Origin: Xanthomonas bromi
GTDB lineage: Bacteria > Pseudomonadota > Gammaproteobacteria > Xanthomonadales > Xanthomonadaceae
Assembly (NCBI RefSeq): GCF_900092025.1
Contig: NZ_FLTX01000023.1
Location: 1-64,000 of the forward strand
Length of the DNA stretch: 64,000 nucleotides
Direction of reading: 5' to 3'
Below, piece after piece: positions 16,239-25,526 of this stretch; the stretch's first letter is position 1, and each line of letters opens with the position of its first letter. Below the pieces are notes generated by a model, which was not told where the DNA came from, did not search any database, and saw nothing but the letters and a program-made list of their open reading frames with translations. A program made the position numbers and the translations under genes.

Positions 16239-17066
16239 TCATCCCTGTGGCAAAATTCGACTCAAAGCTTTATGTGCGGCCGCACGTACATGCGGATGCG
16301 GATCCTCTGCTGCAACCTTTAATCTTGGCACCAGCAATTCAGGCGCTACATATCCAAGCGCCTGCATTGCAGCCCAGCGAACAAAATATTGGTGATGATC
16401 GCAAAGCTGCGACAATGCTGGAACAGCAGCCCGATTCATCATAGCACCGAGTGTTCGCGACATCGATACAAGCTCTGAATCAATAGGGTCGGCTGCGATT
16501 GCCTGTAAAGCCTGCCCCGTATCGCGATGAAATGCCCATTGCAATGGATGATGTGCGGTCGAAAAAAATTTCACAACCAAGACTTTCGCGTCTACCATGA
16601 CATCAAACAGATCATGTCGACTATCTATTGTAATAAGATCGCCCGGCGCATGAACTCGCCGCACGGCTGGCTGAAGCCGCAAAGCTGGGTCGAATGTCCC
16701 GATATCAATCCCTTGCGGCAAGGTATAGTGATCAGCCACAAGTGCTTGCTGCCCCGCCACAACGACAACCATGTGCTGAGGCATTGTGTAGACGAACTCC
16801 GAAGAGCGAGAGTAAAACCCAACTCTCAATTGCCACTTCGGACCGTTAGCCATAACAATATAATCAGGTTCCCACCGAGGGGATTCGTAGCCGGGATTTC
16901 CGGCTATATTCCGCAACTCATCAGCAGCCACCCGTGATAATACATCCGTGCCACATACCAGTGACCTCAGCTTCTCGCTCATGCGAAAGAAGCCCTCGTG
17001 ATAATCACGAGCCATTTGCTCGTCAGCTTCCTTGGCGAACTCGACAAGTTCTGAAGGCATTTTCAT
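16239..17066 (-). CDS. Cupin-like protein with C-terminal HEAT repeats (first gene)
   Basis: A 275-residue protein in the same two-part layout as the next gene: an N-terminal region with beta-barrel character (VYTMPQHMVVVVAGQQALVA, GDLITIDSRHDLFDVMVDAK, STAHHPLQWAFH) and C-terminal HEAT repeats (HQYFVRWAAMQALGYVAPEL; HPHVRAAAHKAL). The cupin histidines are less clear than in the neighbour. The start at 17066 has GGGAG eight bases upstream; ATGs at 17084 and 17090 lack one. It heads the five-gene operon and diverges from the MacA-type gene at 17261. Its function is unknown. Confidence 0.75.
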   Translation of the reverse strand: MKMPSELVEFAKEADEQMARDYHEGFFRMSEKLRSLVCGTDVLSRVAADELRNIAGNPGYESPRWEPDYIVMANGPKWQLRVGFYSRSSEFVYTMPQHMVVVVAGQQALVADHYTLPQGIDIGTFDPALRLQPAVRRVHAPGDLITIDSRHDLFDVMVDAKVLVVKFFSTAHHPLQWAFHRDTGQALQAIAADPIDSELVSMSRTLGAMMNRAAVPALSQLCDHHQYFVRWAAMQALGYVAPELLVPRLKVAAEDPHPHVRAAAHKALSRILPQG

Positions 17067-17260
17067 ATCACGCTCCCTGTGCATATCCATTGCATCCTAA
17101 CCATAGATCGCTTTTAAAAGCAAGCTCGTACCATGTTAGCCCCGTGGCACCCCCTCTGCCCCTACGATACGCATCATGATGCTGTAGAGTCGCGTCCCTG
17201 GATTCGCCTCCAACTTAATGACTTGACTAGAGCGTGAAACGATCACGTTAACAGGCCTCA

Positions 17261-18514
17261 ATGAACAACTCTGCCGATCTGCTGAAGGAACTGCGCATCG
17301 ACCGCAAGGCCCCGTCCCGCGAATCGCCCTCGGGGCGCGGAGGGTGGATCGCCATCGCCACGCTCGTCGTCGTTATCGTGCTGCTGCTCGTTGCCGCCGC
17401 AGCGTGGTGGTGGCTGGGCCGGGCGAAGCCGCTGCAGGTGCGCACCGCGCCGGTGGTGGCGATCAGCGCCGGCAGCGCGTCGTCGTCGGTCCTCGATGCC
17501 AGCGGCTACGTGGTGGCGCGACGTATGGCTACGGTGTCGGCGCAGGTCACCGGCAAGGTGCTGCAGGTGATGATCGAGGAAGGCATGCGCGTGGAGGAAG
17601 GTCAGGTGATGGCCACGCTCGATCCGATCGAGACCAATGCGCAGCGCGAGGTCGGTGCTGCGCAGCTCGCGGCGGCGCGCAGTCAGTTGCAGAACGTGCA
17701 GGCGCAGCTGGTCGTGGCCGAGGCCGATGCGACGCGGCTGCAGTCGCTGGTGGGCGAGCAGTTGGTATCGCGTTCGCAGTACGATCAGGCGGTGTCGCAG
17801 CGCGATGCGCTGCGCGCGCAGCTGCAGGTGGCCAAGCGCAATGTCGCGGTCGCCATGCACCAGTTGTCGCTGTCAGACATCCATGTCGACTTCACCGTGG
17901 TGCGCGCGCCGTTCGCCGGTGTGGTCACTGCCAAGGCCGCGCAGCCGGGCGAGATCGTCTCGCCGCTGGCCACCGGCGGTTTCACCCGCACCGGCATCGG
18001 CACCATCGTCGACATGGATTCGCTGGAAGTGGAAGTGGAGGTCGGCGAGGCCTACATCGGCCGCGTGCAGCCGAAGATGCCGGCCGACGTGATCCTCGAC
18101 GCCTATCCAGACTGGCGCATCCCGGCCGAGGTGATCGCGATCATCCCGGCTGCCGACCGCGGCAAGGCCACGGTCAAGGTGCGCGTGGCGCTGAAGGTCA
18201 AGGACGCACGCATCGTGCCGGACATGGGCGTGCGGGTGAGCTTCCTGGAAAAGGCCACGGCGCAGCAGCAGAACAACCAGAAGGGCGTGCGGATGCCGGC
18301 TGCGTCACTGCTACAGCGTGACGGCACAAGCCGCGTCTTCGTCCTCGGCAACGACAACCACGTCGCGCTGCGCGAGGTGAAGACCGGCATCGACATGGGC
18401 AGCGACAAGCAGGTGGTATCGGGCGTATCCGTAGGCGACACGGTGGTCGTCGAGCCACCGCAGGCGCTGAAGGATGGCGATGCGGTGACATTGTCCAGCG
18501 ACGCACAGGAGTGA
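17261..18514 (+). CDS. MacA-type periplasmic adaptor (membrane fusion protein)
   Basis: A 417-residue adaptor. After a short cytoplasmic start comes one membrane segment (IAIATLVVVIVLLLVAAAAW). The hairpin/lipoyl region follows (GYVVARRMATVSAQVTGKV), then a coiled-coil rich in Gln and Ala (REVGAAQLAAARSQLQNVQ), the second lipoyl half (VRAPFAGVVTAKAAQPGE) and beta-barrel parts. It would join an inner-membrane ABC exporter to an outer-membrane channel. The ATPase and two FtsX-like permeases follow, so this is a MacAB-like tripartite exporter with a split MacB. No outer-membrane factor is in the window. The substrate is unknown. Confidence 0.88.
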   Translation: MNNSADLLKELRIDRKAPSRESPSGRGGWIAIATLVVVIVLLLVAAAAWWWLGRAKPLQVRTAPVVAISAGSASSSVLDASGYVVARRMATVSAQVTGKVLQVMIEEGMRVEEGQVMATLDPIETNAQREVGAAQLAAARSQLQNVQAQLVVAEADATRLQSLVGEQLVSRSQYDQAVSQRDALRAQLQVAKRNVAVAMHQLSLSDIHVDFTVVRAPFAGVVTAKAAQPGEIVSPLATGGFTRTGIGTIVDMDSLEVEVEVGEAYIGRVQPKMPADVILDAYPDWRIPAEVIAIIPAADRGKATVKVRVALKVKDARIVPDMGVRVSFLEKATAQQQNNQKGVRMPAASLLQRDGTSRVFVLGNDNHVALREVKTGIDMGSDKQVVSGVSVGDTVVVEPPQALKDGDAVTLSSDAQE

Positions 18515-18876
18515 ATGCGCCGCGCGCGCAAGTGTGGTCTTCGTTTGTAATGTTGCTTGGATTGGTTCCAGTTTGAGTGGTTCCATGTCGTGAGCGGCAT
18601 CGCTGTTGTTGCTGTCGAGCGCCCTACCGAGTCCCGGTCTGCGGCGGTGACCGGGGAATGCCGCTTCGTACCGGAGCCGGGGAAATCCAAAGCGACAGCA
18701 ACAACCACACCTGCTGCACTTGAACCTGCAAAGACAGTGGAGTCGCCGACGTTGATCGCCGCACGCGTGGCGACATGCATGACATGGATAAATATCGACA
18801 CCGATCGCATCGCAATACCAGCCCACCCATCATTGATCTCGTTCACCCCGCATCGAAACGCAGAGGATCCCACGCA
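18515..18876. other. Long spacer within the MacAB-type operon
   Basis: About 360 bases between the adaptor and the ATPase genes. No coding frame with a ribosome site and no clear hairpin was found, so an internal promoter is possible but not visible. Confidence 0.4.
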
Positions 18877-19566
<690 letters not shown>

Positions 19567-19578
19567 CCGGAGACGACG

Positions 19579-20736
19579 ATGAAATACTTCTCGCTCGTAT
19601 GGGCGCAGTTGTTCCGCAGCAAGACGCGGACGCTGCTGACCCTGCTGTCGGTGGTCGCTGCATTCCTGCTGTTCGGAATGCTCGATTCGGTGCGCGTGGC
19701 GTTCAATTCCGGCGGCAGCATTGAAGGCGTCAACCGCCTGGTGGTGACCTCGCGCCTGTCGATCACCCAGTCGCTGCCGATCCGCCTGGGCACGCAGATC
19801 CGCGAGGTGGCCGGGGTACGCGATGTGACTTCGGCGATGTGGTTCGGCGGCATCTATAAAGATCCGAAGAACTTTTTCGCCAACTCCTCGGTGGCTCCGA
19901 ACTACTTCGACGTTTACCGTGAACTGCAGATTCCTCCGGAACAGCTGAAGGTGTTCCATGCTACGCGCACCGGCGCGATCGTCGGCGAATCGCTGGCCGA
20001 AGAGTTCGGCTGGAAACTCGGCGACACCATCCCACTGCAGGCGACGCTCTTCCCCCGCGGCGGTAGCAACGCCTGGCCGCTGCAACTGGTCGGCATCTTT
20101 CGCTCCAAGGACCGCACGCTGGCCGCCAACGAGGAACGCCAGTTGATGATGAACTGGAAGTACTTCGACAAATCCAACGACTACATCAAGAACCGGGTCA
20201 GCTGGTACACGGTGACGCTGGACAACCCCGACCATGCCTCGCGCGTGGCGCAGGCGATCGATGCGATCTCGGCCAACTCCGATCACGAGACCAAGAGCCA
20301 GACCGAGTCGGCGTTCCAGCAGGCCTTCGTCAAGCAGTTCGCCGACATCGGCATGATCGTCACCTCGATCATGGGCGCGGTGTTTTTCACACTGCTGCTG
20401 CTGACCGGCAACACCATGGCCCAGGCGGTACGCGAGCGCATCCCGGAACTGGCAACGCTGAAGACGCTCGGCTTCAGGGACGGCACGATGTTGACTCTGG
20501 TGATGGTCGAATCGGTGCTACTGATCGGGCTCGGTGGTGCGATCGGCCTGGGTCTTGCGGCGCTGATCCTGCCGGGGCTGGCGTCCAAGGCAATGGGCAT
20601 GCTGCCTCCGAACGTGCCACTGCAAACCTGGCTGGTCGGTGCCGGGCTGATCGTGGTGATCGGCGTGGTGGTCGGCGTGCTGCCGGCGCTACGCGCGAAG
20701 CGTCTGAAGATCGTCGATGCCCTGGCTGGGCGCTGA
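19579..20736 (+). CDS. FtsX-like ABC permease (MacB type), first
   Basis: A 385-residue permease with an N-terminal membrane segment (TLLTLLSVVAAFLLFGML), a large periplasmic domain to about residue 255, then three membrane segments with an FtsX domain (ATLKTLGFRDGTM). It begins in the usual manner, KYFSLVWAQLFRSKTRTLLT. It works with the second permease and the ATPase, probably as a heterodimer. Confidence 0.9.
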   Translation: MKYFSLVWAQLFRSKTRTLLTLLSVVAAFLLFGMLDSVRVAFNSGGSIEGVNRLVVTSRLSITQSLPIRLGTQIREVAGVRDVTSAMWFGGIYKDPKNFFANSSVAPNYFDVYRELQIPPEQLKVFHATRTGAIVGESLAEEFGWKLGDTIPLQATLFPRGGSNAWPLQLVGIFRSKDRTLAANEERQLMMNWKYFDKSNDYIKNRVSWYTVTLDNPDHASRVAQAIDAISANSDHETKSQTESAFQQAFVKQFADIGMIVTSIMGAVFFTLLLLTGNTMAQAVRERIPELATLKTLGFRDGTMLTLVMVESVLLIGLGGAIGLGLAALILPGLASKAMGMLPPNVPLQTWLVGAGLIVVIGVVVGVLPALRAKRLKIVDALAGR

Positions 20737-20746
20737 GGAGATCGAC

Positions 20747-22057
20747 ATGAAGAAGCATTGGTTGGGCAGCGCGCTGTCGATCCTGCTGCTGGCGGTGGGC
20801 CTGGGCGTGTGGATCGCGCTGCCATGGATCGGCGTGCTGGTTGCGGCTGTGGCGCTGACGCTGTGGCTGCTGCTGACCCGCAGCGGCCGGCTATCGCTGG
20901 CCGCCGCGCGCATCGGCATTGCCAGCCTTCCGCAGCGCTGGGGCGCGAGTTCGGTGATCGTGGTCGGCATCGCCGGTGTGGTCGGCGTGCTGGTGGCGAT
21001 GCTGGCGATGGGACGCGGTTTTGAGGCCACGCTCAACAGCACCGGCGACGACACCACGGCGATCGTGCTGCGCGGCGGTTCGCAGGCGGAGACCAACTCA
21101 GTGATCACCCGCGACCTGGTGCCGCTGGTCGGCGCGCTACCCGGCATCGCCAAGGACGCGCAGGGGCGCGCGATGATCTCGCCGGAGCTGTCGCAGGTAG
21201 TCAACCTGGTCTCCAAGTCCGACGGCACCGACGTGAACGCGCAGTTCCGCGGCGTCGGCGCGCAGGGCTGGGCCGTGCACGACAAGGTCAAGATCGTCGA
21301 TGGCCGACGCTTCGGCACCGGCCTGCGCGAGATCGTGGTCGGCAAGGGCGCGCAGAACCAGTTCCGCGGACTGGAGGTCGGCAGCACGCTGCGCCTGGGC
21401 AACCAGACCTGGACCGTGGTCGGCGTGTTCGCCTCCGGCGATGCACACGATTCGGAGCTGTGGACCGATGCGCAGACCCTGGCCAGCACCTACCAGCGCA
21501 GCGCCTGGCAGTCGATCAGCGCGCGCACCGAGGGCAAGGCCGGCTTCGACCGGTTCAAGGCCGCGATGGCCGCCGACCCACGGCTCAAGCTCGACGTCGA
21601 CACCACGCGCAGCTACTACAGCAAGCAGGGCGGCGGGCTGAGCAAGCTGATCGGCATCCTCGGCACGGTGATCGGCGCGATCATGGCAGTCGGTGCGGTG
21701 TTCGGCGCACTCAACACCATGTACGCGGCAGTGGCCACGCGTGCACGGGAGATTGCCACGATGCGCGCGCTTGGCTTCCGCAGTGCGCCGGTGGTGATGG
21801 CGGTGATGCTGGAGACAATGCTGCTGGCGCTGCTCGGCGGCGTGCTGGGTGGCGCGATCGCCTGGGTGGTGTTCAACGGCTACAGCGTGTCCACACTGGG
21901 CAGCAACTTCAGCCAGGTGGTGTTCCAGTTCAAGGTCTCGCCGGAGCTGTTGTGGAGCGGGCTGAAGTGGGCGCTGGGAATCGGGTTGGTCGGCGGCCTG
22001 TTCCCCGCCCTGCGCGCGGCACGGCTGCCGATCACCACCGCGCTGCGCGAGGTATGA
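20747..22057 (+). CDS. FtsX-like ABC permease (MacB type), second
   Basis: A 436-residue permease. Two adjacent hydrophobic stretches at the start precede ARIGIASLPQRWGASSVIVVGIAGVVGVL, then a periplasmic domain, then the FtsX part with AVATRAREIATMRALGFRS. The ATG at 20747 lies ten bases after the first permease stop with GAGGAG upstream. It is the last gene of the exporter operon. Confidence 0.9.
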   Translation: MKKHWLGSALSILLLAVGLGVWIALPWIGVLVAAVALTLWLLLTRSGRLSLAAARIGIASLPQRWGASSVIVVGIAGVVGVLVAMLAMGRGFEATLNSTGDDTTAIVLRGGSQAETNSVITRDLVPLVGALPGIAKDAQGRAMISPELSQVVNLVSKSDGTDVNAQFRGVGAQGWAVHDKVKIVDGRRFGTGLREIVVGKGAQNQFRGLEVGSTLRLGNQTWTVVGVFASGDAHDSELWTDAQTLASTYQRSAWQSISARTEGKAGFDRFKAAMAADPRLKLDVDTTRSYYSKQGGGLSKLIGILGTVIGAIMAVGAVFGALNTMYAAVATRAREIATMRALGFRSAPVVMAVMLETMLLALLGGVLGGAIAWVVFNGYSVSTLGSNFSQVVFQFKVSPELLWSGLKWALGIGLVGGLFPALRAARLPITTALREV

Positions 22058-22476
22058 GGTAGCCCTCAATCCGCCATTCGGACCCTCATTGCGCTGCGGA
22101 TAGTTCTTGAGTGCCTCTACGATTCAACTTTATCTTGGTCTCAATTCTCGTGCACGCGAGGAATAGGAGATTCCAATTCCGATGGCGTCCAGCCCGGCGG
22201 CCTCGGCGATCAGTGCGCTTGCGATCAGGTCGAGGATGTCGTGCAGGCCGAAGCGCGTCCGGCATTGTGCCGGATGCGTTGCTGCAACGCCGGTGGCGAC
22301 GGGGCACGTGGCGGCATCGCGACCGCACTCAAGCCAATTCCTGCTGGCACATGTACAGGCCCACTGCGCCGGGCACACACTGAAGTGAGCGATGCAGCAA
22401 CAATACTGCACGGGCCAGTTCGGTTAAGTTCAGCCGAGCGGATCAATCCTACGTTGTATTTTCGTTAAAGGTCGCG
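22058..22476. other. Intergenic region with a recC-derived fragment
   Basis: About 420 bases between the MacAB-type operon and mlaF. The central part is a decayed recC piece (22186-22288). The rest shows no gene. The mlaF promoter should be in the last 150 bases. Confidence 0.5.
22186..22288 (-). pseudogene. recC remnant with an internal deletion
   Basis: Bases 22186-22258 match recC 11507-11579 at roughly 80 percent identity, encoding FGLHDILDLIASALIAEAAGLD against FGLHEILDLLASAPIAEAAGLD. Bases 22263-22288 match 12911-12936, just upstream of the recC start, with two differences. The two blocks lie about 1.3 kb apart in recC but are joined here, as if a second copy lost its middle. Confidence 0.75.
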
Positions 22477-23271
22477 ATGTCGTCTTCCGAACCCAACCTG
22501 GTGCAGTTGTCGGGCGTGCGCATCGATCGCGGCGGGCGCACGATCCTGCGCGATGTGTCGCTGCAGGTGCCGCACGGCAGCATCACGGCCGTACTCGGTC
22601 CGTCTGGTAGTGGCAAATCCACCATGCTCGCCGCACTAACCGGCGAACTGCGCCCGGTCGCCGGCACGGTCACGTTGTTCGGCAAGGCAATTCCTACCGG
22701 CAACCGCGCACTGCTGGAGATGCGCCGCAACGTCGGGGTGCTGCTGCAGGGCAATGGCTTGCTCACCGACCTCAGCGTCGCGGACAACGTCGCGCTGCCG
22801 CTGCGCACCCACACCCGTCTGCCGGCACCGGTGGTGCAGCGCCTGGTACAGATGAAGTTGCATGCAGTCGGCCTGCTGGCCGCGGCCGATGCCTGGCCGC
22901 GCGAGTTGTCCGGCGGCATGGCGCGACGTGTGGCACTGGCGCGCGCGCTGGCGCTGGACCCGCCGCTGATGATCTACGACGAGCCGCTGACCGGGCTGGA
23001 CCCGATCGCCTCGGGCGTGATCATGAGCCTGATCCAGCGCCTCAACGACAGCCTGGGCCTGACCAGCATCATCGTCAGCCACCATGTGCACGAGACGCTG
23101 CCGATCTGCGACCAGGCGGTGGTGATCGCCAATGGCGGCATCGTGTTCGCCGGCACGCCCGAACAACTGCAGGACAGCACCGACCCGCTGGTGCAGCAGT
23201 TCCTGCATGGCCAGCCGGACGGCCCGATCGCCTTCGATGCCGCGCCGCGCCGCGACCGGAGTGCTGCCTGA
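22477..23271 (+). CDS. mlaF: Phospholipid transporter ATPase MlaF
   Basis: A 264-residue ATPase with Walker A GPSGSGKST, signature ELSGGMARR, Walker B MIYDEPLTGLDP and switch His in IVSHHVHET. The LSGGMARRVALARAL form and the gene order identify MlaF. It powers the MlaFEDB complex in the inner membrane, which moves phospholipids between the membranes to keep outer-leaflet asymmetry. Its stop overlaps the mlaE start (TGATG). Confidence 0.95.
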   Translation: MSSSEPNLVQLSGVRIDRGGRTILRDVSLQVPHGSITAVLGPSGSGKSTMLAALTGELRPVAGTVTLFGKAIPTGNRALLEMRRNVGVLLQGNGLLTDLSVADNVALPLRTHTRLPAPVVQRLVQMKLHAVGLLAAADAWPRELSGGMARRVALARALALDPPLMIYDEPLTGLDPIASGVIMSLIQRLNDSLGLTSIIVSHHVHETLPICDQAVVIANGGIVFAGTPEQLQDSTDPLVQQFLHGQPDGPIAFDAAPRRDRSAA

Positions 23272-24020
23272 TGGCCTTTGTCGATTCCATTCGCGCCTTC
23301 GGTCGCGCCGGCCTGTTCTCGCTCACGGTGCTGCGCGGCTCGCTGCCCACGCGCGATTTCGGTGCCGAGCTGGTGCGCGAGATCTACAAGGTCGGCGCAC
23401 GTTCGTTGCCGATCATCGCCGTGGGCGGCGCCTTCGTCGGCCTGGTGCTGACGCTGCAGGGTTACCGCACGCTCACCACGTACGGTGCCTCCGATGCGCT
23501 GTCCACCCTGCTCGGCCTGTCGCTGTACCGCGAACTGGCGCCGGTACTGACTGCCTTGTTGTTCATCGGCCGTGCCGGCAGCTCGATCGCGGCCGAGCTC
23601 GGCTTGATGCGCGCCACCGACCAGATCAAGGCGCTGGAGCTGATGGCCATCGACCCGGTGGCCAAGGCCGTGGCACCGCGCTTCTGGGCGGCAGTGCTGA
23701 CGGTGCCGCTGCTGACCGGCGTGTTCTGCTCGCTGGCGATCACCGGCGGCTATTTCGAAGCCGTGCACGTGCTGGGCATCGACAACGGCACATTCTGGTC
23801 GGGCCTGAGCAATAGCGTGGACTTCTGGGACGATTTCGGCGTGGCGATGCTCAAGTCGGCGATCTTCGGCGGCACCGCTGCACTGGTCGCCGCCTATGTG
23901 GGCTTCCATGCCGAACCGACCATCGAAGGCACCTCGATCGCCACCACCCGCGCGGTGGTGAACGCCTCGTTGCTGGTGCTGATGTTCAACTTCGTCCTTT
24001 CTGCAATGTTGTTTAGGTGA
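23271..24020 (+). CDS. mlaE: Phospholipid transporter permease MlaE
   Basis: A 249-residue MlaE/YrbE permease with about five membrane segments and family blocks IIAVGGAFVGLVLTLQGY, APVLTALLFIGRAGSSIAAELG and MRATDQIKALELMAIDPV. It carries lipids across the inner-membrane side of the Mla complex. It is coupled to mlaF by overlapping codons and is followed by mlaD. Confidence 0.95.
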   Translation: MAFVDSIRAFGRAGLFSLTVLRGSLPTRDFGAELVREIYKVGARSLPIIAVGGAFVGLVLTLQGYRTLTTYGASDALSTLLGLSLYRELAPVLTALLFIGRAGSSIAAELGLMRATDQIKALELMAIDPVAKAVAPRFWAAVLTVPLLTGVFCSLAITGGYFEAVHVLGIDNGTFWSGLSNSVDFWDDFGVAMLKSAIFGGTAALVAAYVGFHAEPTIEGTSIATTRAVVNASLLVLMFNFVLSAMLFR

Positions 24021-24031
24021 GTGGAATAACT

Positions 24032-24577
24032 ATGGCCATGCGTGGACCACGACTCGAATTCGCCGTCGGCGCCTTTTTGCTGCTGACCCTGGCCTCGCTG
24101 CTGGTGCTGGCGGTGGCCTCGACCAACCAGCGCTGGGGCTTCGGCGCCAGCCAGTACACGCTGACCGCCCGCTTCAGCCAGATCGGCCAGCTGCGTGCGC
24201 AAGCGCCGGTGAAGATCGGCGGCGTGACCATCGGCAAGGTCTCGGACATCAGCCTGGATCCGACCAAGTTCGATTCGATCGTGACGCTGTCGCTGGACAC
24301 CAAGTACAAGGATCTGCCCGCCGACACCTCGGCCGGCATCTTCACCAGCGGCTTGCTCGGTGAGAGTTATATCGGGCTGCAGCCGGGCGGCGATCCGGAC
24401 ACCCTCAAGCCGGGCGACGAAATCGGCTTCACCCAACCGGCGGTGGATCTGCTGCAGCTGGTCGGCAAATATATGTTCAGTGGTGGCGGTGGCGGCAGCA
24501 ATGCCCCGGCCGCCACCAATGGCCAGACTCCTGCGCCTGCCCAGACCGCTCCTCCCTCTACGGAACCCCGCCAATGA
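24032..24577 (+). CDS. mlaD: MCE-domain lipid carrier MlaD
   Basis: A 181-residue protein with an N-terminal anchor (FAVGAFLLLTLASLLVLAVA) and one MCE domain (VKIGGVTIGKVSDISLDP; SGLLGESYIGLQPGG). It ends in a Gly/Ala/Pro-rich tail. The chosen start is ATG at 24032 with GAGTGG upstream; a GTG at 24017 overlapping the mlaE stop is possible. MlaD forms the hexameric ring of the complex. Its stop overlaps the mlaC start (ATGA). Confidence 0.94.
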   Translation: MAMRGPRLEFAVGAFLLLTLASLLVLAVASTNQRWGFGASQYTLTARFSQIGQLRAQAPVKIGGVTIGKVSDISLDPTKFDSIVTLSLDTKYKDLPADTSAGIFTSGLLGESYIGLQPGGDPDTLKPGDEIGFTQPAVDLLQLVGKYMFSGGGGGSNAPAATNGQTPAPAQTAPPSTEPRQ

Positions 24578-25236
24578 AAACCACCCTGCTTTCTGCCGTC
24601 CTGGCCTCGACCCTGCTGGTGTGCGCACCGGCGACCGTGCTGGCGCAACCAGCGGCTGCCAGCGCGCCGACGCAAGGCGCGGCGACCAAGACCGTCCTAG
24701 ACAGCAGCACCCGCATCCTGAGCACGCTGGACCAACGCCGTGCGGAGTTCCGTAGCAACCCGGCGGCACTGCGTCAGTTCATCAATGGCGAATTGAACAA
24801 AGCCTTCGACCGCGACTATTCGGCCCGTCTGGTGCTGGGCGTGCACGGCCGCGGCGCGTCCGACGCCGACGTCAAGCTGTTTGCCGACGCGCTGGCCGAA
24901 AACCTGATGCAGCGTTACGGCACGGCGCTGTTGAATTTCGAAGGCAAGCCGAGCTTCCGCGCCAAATCCGAAAGCGCACTGCCGGGCAATCGTGGCGTCA
25001 AGGTCTCCACCGACCTGATGCGTGCCGGCAACGACCCGACCCCGGTCGATTACCTGATGCGCAATACCGGTGGCCAGTGGAAGATCTTCGACGTGATGAT
25101 CGAAGGCATCTCCTACGTGCAGACCTTCAAGACCCAGTTCGACGGCCCGCTGCGCGAGAAGGGCATCGCCCAGGTGGCGACCGACCTGCGTAACGGCAAC
25201 CTGCAGGTCGGTACGGCACCGGCCAATGGCAAGTAA
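24574..25236 (+). CDS. mlaC: Periplasmic phospholipid-binding protein MlaC
   Basis: A 220-residue protein with a signal peptide ending near VLAQPAAA and the MlaC/Ttg2D fold (LDQRRAEFRSNPAALRQFIN; DYLMRNTGGQWKIFDVMIEG). It shuttles lipids across the periplasm between MlaA and the MlaFEDB complex. It overlaps both neighbours. Confidence 0.94.
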   Translation: MKTTLLSAVLASTLLVCAPATVLAQPAAASAPTQGAATKTVLDSSTRILSTLDQRRAEFRSNPAALRQFINGELNKAFDRDYSARLVLGVHGRGASDADVKLFADALAENLMQRYGTALLNFEGKPSFRAKSESALPGNRGVKVSTDLMRAGNDPTPVDYLMRNTGGQWKIFDVMIEGISYVQTFKTQFDGPLREKGIAQVATDLRNGNLQVGTAPANGK

Positions 25237-25516
25237 TACCGTGCAACGCACGGGCGAGGCGCTGGTCATCACCGGCGTGCTCGACCGTGCCGCAGTCACC
25301 GCGGCCTGGCCGCAGGCGATCGCACAGCTGGATGGCGCGCGCACGCTGGACCTGGCCGGTGTACAACGTCTGGACAGTGCCGGTGTGGCGATGCTGGCCG
25401 AACTGGCTGCCCGGTTGCGCCAAGCCGGCAACGGCGCGGTAGTGGGCGAGGCGTCCGGTCTGGACGAATTGCGCGCTGCCTACCGGTTGTCCCCCACTCT
25501 CGATTTTCAGGCCTGA
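25226..25516 (+). CDS. mlaB: STAS-domain protein MlaB
   Basis: A 96-residue STAS protein with TLDLAGVQRLDSAGVAMLAEL, the conserved Asp-Ser-Ala segment. It binds MlaF and supports assembly of the transporter. It starts inside the end of mlaC, in another frame, so translation is coupled. Confidence 0.9.
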   Translation: MASNTVQRTGEALVITGVLDRAAVTAAWPQAIAQLDGARTLDLAGVQRLDSAGVAMLAELAARLRQAGNGAVVGEASGLDELRAAYRLSPTLDFQA

Positions 25517-25526
25517 GCGCCACGCC

